The notes under the pieces are model-generated. The model was not told the origin of the DNA and ran no database searches. It was given only the letters and a program-made list of their open reading frames with translations. 64,000 nt of DNA, taken from assembly GCA_949752795.1 (NCBI GenBank), contig OX457056.1, positions 94,820,942-94,884,941 on the forward strand. The letters run 5' to 3'. This stretch comes from Hyperoodon ampullatus (Eukaryota; Chordata; Mammalia; Artiodactyla; Ziphiidae). Shown one piece after another: positions 58,069 through 64,000 of the stretch. The position numbers and the translations under genes were made by a program. Position 1 is the first letter of the stretch. Every line of letters begins with the position of its first letter.

Positions 58069-59280
58069 GGAAGTACAGCATAAGTGACTAAGTACAGCAT
58101 AATCGCAGTTTAGAAAACAGTTTCTTCAGTGTTTTGGAAATATGCCCCTTGCATGGGTAATTCTGCACGTTATCCCTCAGCGCATTACCCATCTCAAAGC
58201 TTATGGCTTATGAAAGGGGAAGATGCTCCTGTTTAAGCCACTAGATTTAGGGTGGTTGTTCAGTATATTGAATGGCTCTTCCATTTCAATATAAATTAAA
58301 ATTAAGTGGGAGTCCTGGGAAAGCTCTGTTTTAATTAGAGTTGGAATGCGTCTTAGGAGACCATTTCTGCCAGTTATAATTGTAACAGTGGCATGATTTT
58401 TTTAAAAGAATCCTTAATAAGCTGAGTCTTTCCTGAGGTCTTAAAGTTTATTTTATAGATGATTCTTGTCAAATCAAGTGAAGGGCAGAAGAATGCAAAT
58501 GTTCTTCTTTGGCCCTAAACCTTTTTCTTGGAGATGTGAAACAGCTGAGCAGTAATCTGCAGAAGAGCATGCTTAAAACTGGCTTGTTGTTGAACATGAG
58601 CTATGAGCTTGGGAAATCTGGACTTACTATTTAGTGAGGACCAATCACATAGAGGTTTTTTGTTTTTTTTTTCCTCACATAGAGTTTTAAATTGATTTCC
58701 CACAAATTATGTCTGCAGTGTTGGGAAGCTAGAGTGGTAGACTGTAGTTTCAGAGATGGTGTAAGATGTGATCCCTGGCCTCCGCTGGCATGGAATCCAG
58801 GCTGTTGCTTTGTCTCCTTGCCTAGTAGTTCACAGCCAGTGAGACTAGCCCCACCTGAATTATTTAACTCATCTTATCCTTTAAGATAATTACAAGGAGT
58901 TGTTCTAGAACTAAATGACTTACAAATTTGGGGCTTGCATCTACATTTTTGTCTTTTCTTCATTTTCACTTTTACCGAAGATAGAAGTACCTCCTGGTCT
59001 TTGGTTCTGTCTGCTGGTTTTTTATAATCCCTGCTCTGGATTACCTCATTCTGCCAGTCTCTGTTGCAATATGATTTTTTTTTAAAATTAAATTTTCATT
59101 ATAATTCCCTCATGTATCTGTCTTCCTTAGAATGTTTTGTTGTTTGGTATAGCTTAAGAAAGAAAGGAAGGCAAGGAAGGAAGGAAAGGAGGGAAAGAAG
59201 AAAGGGAATTCTGTTTGGACACTGTACTAACAGGTCATGTTAGTATTTGATTTGCTCATTATATATGAATTTACAATATT
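58069..59280. other. Probable CRACD intron 1, unique sequence
   Basis: Nothing recognised except a purine-rich GGAA/GAAA run at 59157-59206. Confidence 0.5.
59157..59206. repeat. (GGAA/GAAA)n purine tract
   Basis: Purine-only stretch of AAGGAAGG and GGAAAG units. Clustered GGAA could bind ETS factors, but there is no evidence here that it does. Confidence 0.8.
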
Positions 59281-59355
59281 CTGCTTTTTTTCCTTCAGAT
59301 GTTAAAAATATTTTTTATTATGGTAAAATATTTATAACAAAATGTATCAATTTAA

Positions 59356-59357
<2 letters not shown>

Positions 59358-59389
<32 letters not shown>

Positions 59390-59579
59390 GGTACGCGGGC
59401 CTCTCACTGCTGTGGCCTCTCTCATTGCGGAGCACAGGCTCCGGACGCGCAGGCTCAGCAGCCATGGCTCACGGGCCCAGCCGCTCCGCAACATGTGGGA
59501 TCCTCCTGCACCGGGTCACGAACCCGTGTCCCCTGCATCGGCAGGTGGACTCTCAACCACTGCGCCACCAGGGAAGCCC
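59358..59579 (-). mobile_element. CHR-2-type SINE (short form)
   Basis: Antisense copy. CAATTTAACC occurs on both sides. Confidence 0.95.
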
Positions 59580-59656
59580 CAATTTAACCATTTTTAAGTG
59601 TACAGTTTATTAGCATTAAGTACATTCAAAATGTTATGCAAAAAAAAAAAGGTTGG

Positions 59657-59780
59657 GGGGAATTCCCTGGTCCTCCAGTGGTTAGGACTCCGTGCATCCA
59701 CTGCCCGGGGCCCAGGTTCCATCCCTGGTCGGGGAACTAAGATCCTGCAAGCTGCACTGTGTGGCCAAAAACCAAAAAAA
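59657..59780 (+). mobile_element. CHR-1-type SINE
   Basis: GAATTCCCTGGTCCTCCAGTG head, GGTTCCATCCCTGGTC box-B region and GTGTGGCCAAAAACC tail. About 125 bp and distinct from CHR-2. Confidence 0.88.
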
Positions 59781-60069
59781 GTCATGCAACCATCACCTTT
59801 ATCCATTTCCAGAACTTTTTCACATTCCAAACAGAAACTCTGTATCTGTTAAACAATAACTCTTCATTCCCCCCATCCCCTGGTAACCTCTATTCTTTCT
59901 GTCTCTATGAATTTTCTATGAATTCTAGGTACCTCATAGAAGTGGGATCATACAATATTTGTCCTTTTGTGACTGACTTATTTCACTTAGAATAATGTTT
60001 TCAAGGTTCATTTATGTTGTAGCAAATAGCAGACCTTTATTCCTTTTTATGGTTGAATAAGATTCCACT

Positions 60070-60107
60070 GTGTGTGTGTGTTGTGTGTGTGTGTGTGTGT
60101 GTGTATA
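60070..60107. repeat. (TG)n microsatellite
   Basis: TGTGTG run with one TTG interruption, inside L1. Confidence 0.9.
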
Positions 60108-60490
60108 TACGTTAAAAAAAATCCATTCATCTGTTGATAGACATTTGGGTTGTTTCCACCTTTTGGTTATTGTGAATAATGCTGCTATGAACATTGTTAA
60201 ATAGGTATCTGATTGAGTCCCTGCTTTCTATTCTTTTGGATATATAGGTAGGAGTGGAATTGCTGGGTCGTATGGTAATTCTTTGTTTAACCTTTTGAGG
60301 ACCTGCCAAATTGTTTTCCATGGTGACTATACCATTTTAAATTCCCACCAGCAATGTACAAGGGTTTCAGTTTCTCCACAGCCTCACTGGTGATTGCTTG
60401 TTATAACAATTAATATTCCATTGTATGTATATACCACATTTTGTTTATTCATTCATCTGTCAGTGAAAACTTGTGTTACTTCCATGGGTG

Positions 60491-60622
60491 GTTTTTTTTT
60501 TTTTTTTTTTTTGGCTGTGCTGTGCGACATGTGGGATCTTAGTTCCCCTACCAGGGATTGAACCCGTGCACCCTGCAGTGGAAGTGCAAAGCCCTGACCA
60601 CTGGACTGCCAGGGAATTCCCT
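60491..60622 (-). mobile_element. CHR-1-like SINE
   Basis: Antisense copy (TTGGCTGTGCTGTGCGACAT to GACTGCCAGGGAATTCCC). CTTCCATG on the left and CTCCATG on the right. Confidence 0.85.
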
Positions 60623-62154
60623 CCATGTCTTAGCTATAGTAAATAATGCTGCTATGAACAAGGGTGTATAAATATCTCTTTGAGAACCTGCTTTCAGTTC
60701 TTTTGGATATATACCCAGAAATGAATTGCTGGATCATATGGTAATTCTATTTTTAATTTTTTGAGGAACCACCATACTGTTTTCCAGTGTGGCTATACCA
60801 TTTTACATTCCTACCAACAGTGCACAAGGGTTCCAATTTCTCTACATCCTCTCCAGTACTTATTGTCTTTTGTTTTTTCATAATAGGCATCCTGACAGGG
60901 GTGAAGTGATATCTCACTGTGGTTTTGATTTGCATTTCCCTAAGGATTAGTTACATTGAGCATTTTATCATGTGCTTATTGTCCATTCCTATATCTTCTT
61001 TGGAGAAATGTCTATTCAATTCCTTTGCCCTCTTTTGAATCAGATTGTTTGCTTTTTTTGTTGTTGAGTTTTAGGAGTTCTCTATATATTCTGGATATCA
61101 ATCCCTTATCAGATATATGATTTGCAGATATTTTCTTCCATCCTGTGGTTGCCTTTTTACTCAGTGGGTAGTGTCTTTTAATGCACAAAATTTTAAAGTT
61201 TTGATGAAGTCCAATTTGTCTATTTTTTCTTTTGTTACCTGTGTCTTTGGTGTCATATCCAAGAAATCATCGCCAAATCCAATATTGTGAAGCTTTTGTC
61301 CTATGATTTCTTCTAAGAGTTTTATTGTTTTAGGTCTTACATTTTGATCCTTGATTCATTTTGAGTTAATTTTTGTATATGGTGTTAAGCAAGGTTCCAA
61401 CTTCGTTTTTCTGCAGGTGGATATCAAGTTTTTCTAGCACCATTTGTTGAAAAGACTGTTCTTTCCATATTGAATGGTGTTAGTGCCCCTGTCAAAAATC
61501 ATTTGACCCTATATGCAAGAGTTTATTTCTGGGCTCTCTGTTGTATTCCATTGGTCTATATGTCTGTACTTAATGCCAATACTACACTGTTTGGATGACT
61601 ATAGCTTTGTAGTAAGTTTTGAAATTCAGAAATGTGAATCTCCCAGTTTTGTACTTCTTTTTCAAGATTGTTTTGGCTACTTGGGGCTCCTAGAGATTCC
61701 ATATGAATTTTAGGATGAGTTTTCCATGTCTGCCAAAAAACATCATTGGGATTTTGATAGAGATTACACTGAGTCTGTAGATGGCTTTGAGTAGTATTAA
61801 CATTTTAACAATATCAGGTCTTCTAATCCATGAACATGGGATGTGTTTCCATTTATTTATGTCTTCTTTAATTTCTTCCACCAGTGTTTTGCAGTTTTCA
61901 TTGTACAAGTCTACACCTCTTTGGTTAAGTTAATTGTGAAGTATTTTATTCTTTTTGATGCTAATGTAAATGGAATTGTTTTTGTAATTTCCTTTTCAGA
62001 TTGTTCATTTTTTGTGTGTAGAAATACAGCTGATTTTTGTGTGCTGACTTTGTATCTTGCTGCTTTGCTGAATTCATTTATTAGTTCTAACAGCTTTTTT
62101 TGTGGAGTCTTTATGAGTTTCTAGATCTATCATTTGTAAACAGAGATAATTTTA

Positions 62155-62259
<105 letters not shown>

Positions 62260-62419
62260 TTATGTTCTTGCTGATATTAGCGGGAAAACTTTCAGTCTTT
62301 TACCATTGAATATGATGTTTGCGGGTTTTTACTATATGGCTTTTATTATGTTGAGGTAGTTTCCTTCTATTCCTTCTATTTCTATTTGGTTGTGTTTTTT
62401 TTATCATGGAAGGGTGTTA

Positions 62420-62642
62420 AGGGGCTTCCCTGGTGGCGCAGTGGTTGAGAGTCCTCCTGCCGATGCAGGGGACACGGGTTCGTGCCCTGGTCCGGGAGGA
62501 TCCCACATGCCGCAGAGCGGCTCAGCCCGTGAACCATGGCCGCTGAGCCTGCACGTCCGGAGCCTGTGTTCTGCAACGGGAGAGGCCACAGCAGTGAGAG
62601 GCCCGCGTACCACAAAAAACCAAAAAAAAAAAAAAAAAAAAA
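62420..62642 (+). mobile_element. CHR-2-type SINE (short form)
   Basis: AAGGGTGTTA is duplicated at 62410-62419 and 62643-62652. A-rich tail of about 25 nt. Confidence 0.96.
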
Positions 62643-63306
62643 AAGGGTGTTAGATTTTGTCAAATGTTTTTTCTGCATCAGTTGAGATGATCATGTGGTA
62701 TTTTTGTTTTCTTGCTAGTATTTTTGCATCAGTGTTCCTAAGAGATACTGGTCTATAGTTTTCTTTTCTTGTAGTATGTTTGGCTTTGGTATCAGGGTTA
62801 TGTTGGCCTCATAGAATGGGTTAGGAAGTGTTGCCTCCTCTTGAATTTTCTGGAAAAGTTTGAGGTTTGATTGGTGTTAGTTCTTTAAATGTTTGGTAGA
62901 ATTCACCAGTGAAGCTGTCAGTTTTTTGTTTCAAGGAGTTTGTCCATTTCATCTAGGTTATTCAATCTTTTGGCATACCGTTGTTCATACTACTTTCTTA
63001 TAATATATTTTATATGTATAGAATCAGTACTAATGACCCCCACTTTCATTTCTGATTTTAGTAATTTGAGTGTTCTCTCTTTTTTTCTTAGTCCAGCTAA
63101 TGGCTTGTCAATATTGTAGATTTTTTTCAAAGAACCAACTTTTGGTTCCATTGATGTTCTCTGCTGTTTTACTGTTCTCTATTTTGTTTATCTCTGCTCT
63201 CACCTTTATTATTTCCTTCCTTTTGCTAGTTTTGGGTTTAGTTTGTTCTTTTTCTAGTTCCTTAAGTTATAAAGTTAGGTTGTTGATTTGAGCTCTTGTT
63301 TTTTTC

Positions 63307-63667
63307 TTTTTTTTGAAATTTATTCATTTTATTTATTTATTTTTGGCTGCATTGGGTCTTCGTTGCTGTGCGCAGGCTTTTCTCTAGTTGCATTGAGCGG
63401 GGGCTACTCTTCGTCATGGTGCGCGGGCTTCTCATTGCGGTGGCTTCTCTTGTTGTGGAGCACGGGCTCTAGGCTTGCAGGCTTCAGTAGTTGTAGCATG
63501 TGGGCTTCAGTAGCTGTGGCTTATGGGCTCTAGAGCGCAGGCTCAGTAGCTGTGGCTCATGGGCTTAGTTGCTCCATGGCATGTGGGATCTTCCCGGACC
63601 AGGGCTCGAACCCGTGTCCCCTGCATTGGCAAGTGGATTCTTAACCACTGAGCCACCAGGGAAGCCC
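63307..63667 (-). mobile_element. CHR-2-type SINE (long form)
   Basis: Antisense. GAGCTCTTGTTTTTT precedes it (63291) and follows it (63670). Confidence 0.95.
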
Positions 63668-63679
63668 CTGAGCTCTTGT

Positions 63680-63884
63680 TTTTTTTTTTTTTTTGCGGTA
63701 TGCGGCCCTCTCACTGTTGTGGCCTCTCCCGCTGCGGAGCACAGGCTCCGGACGCGCAGGCTCAGTGGCCATGGCTCATGGGCCCAGCCGCTCCACGGCA
63801 TGTGGGATCCTCCAGGACCGGGACACGAACCCGTGTCCCCTGCCTCGGAAGGTGGACTCTCAACCACTGCACCACCAGGGAAGC
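63680..63884 (-). mobile_element. CHR-2-type SINE (short form), inserted next to the previous one
   Basis: Antisense. It uses the copy of GCTCTTGTTTTTT made by the first insertion, with CTTGTTTTTT again on its right (63886). Confidence 0.94.
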
Positions 63885-64000
63885 CCTTGTTTTTTAATGT
63901 AAGTGTTTGTAGCTGTAAATTTCCCTCTTAGGGCTGCTTTTGCTGTGTCTCATATGTTTTGGTATGTTGTTTTCATTTTCATTCATCTCTATTTTCTAAT

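Larger units (their letters stand above)
59290..60390 (-). mobile_element. L1 3' region, antisense
   Basis: TTATTATGGTAAAATATTTATAAC start, then AACCATTTTTAAGTGTACAG, then ORF2-end text (GAATAATGCTGCTATGAACATT). Holds two SINEs and a TG repeat. Confidence 0.88.

Overview
This is mammalian nuclear DNA, almost certainly from a whale or dolphin. The window is dense with tRNA-derived SINEs of the CHR-2 (cetacean/hippo) type, about 29 copies on both strands. Many are a shorter (~200 bp) form resembling the cetacean deletion subfamilies, which hints at a toothed whale, although the species cannot be proven from sequence reading alone. The rest is ordinary mammalian repeat: L1 fragments, MIR, MaLR and other LTR elements, and old DNA transposons. 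There are no bacterial genes, operons or CRISPR arrays.

Region 1 (1 to ~28.5 kb) is the 3' half of a plus-strand coiled-coil gene that I identify as CEP135, which encodes the centriole-assembly protein. Eleven coding exons join in perfect phase, from 428-579 to 21715-21814, and give 520 codons plus a stop. That is roughly the last 520 of about 1,140 residues. A strong donor 11 nt after the stop and a strong acceptor at 27081/27082 suggest a final 3'UTR intron. The terminal UTR exon ends near an AATAAA and GT-rich poly(A) site at about 28.53 kb. The introns hold a Tigger1 element, L1 fragments, a nearly complete MaLR provirus and many SINEs.

Region 2 (~28.5-47.4 kb) is gene-free and built from repeats. 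It contains an L1 with a 5' inversion (29.4-30.95 kb), old LINE sequence with a solo MST-type LTR (31.65-32.0 kb), and a decayed minus-strand endogenous retrovirus with two diverged LTRs (34.7-38.6 kb). It also contains a broken but recognisable piggyBac DNA transposon with both terminal inverted repeats (38.87-41.79 kb) and a five-element nest of insertions (43.0-45.4 kb).

Region 3 (~47.4-48.55 kb) is a CpG island with a likely non-coding first exon ending at a GTGAGC donor at 48065/48066. From its position about 19-20 kb downstream of CEP135, and from the gene order I know for mammals (CEP135 followed by CRACD/KIAA1211 on the same strand), it is probably the distal promoter of CRACD. Region 4 (48.6-64 kb) would then be CRACD intron 1: mostly unique sequence with MIRs to ~59.2 kb, then antisense L1 broken by SINEs to the window end.

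I found no new biological system. The items most worth checking are the piggyBac relic, the CpG-island promoter assignment, the SINE inside the CEP135 3'UTR, and a SINE with an internal minisatellite expansion.
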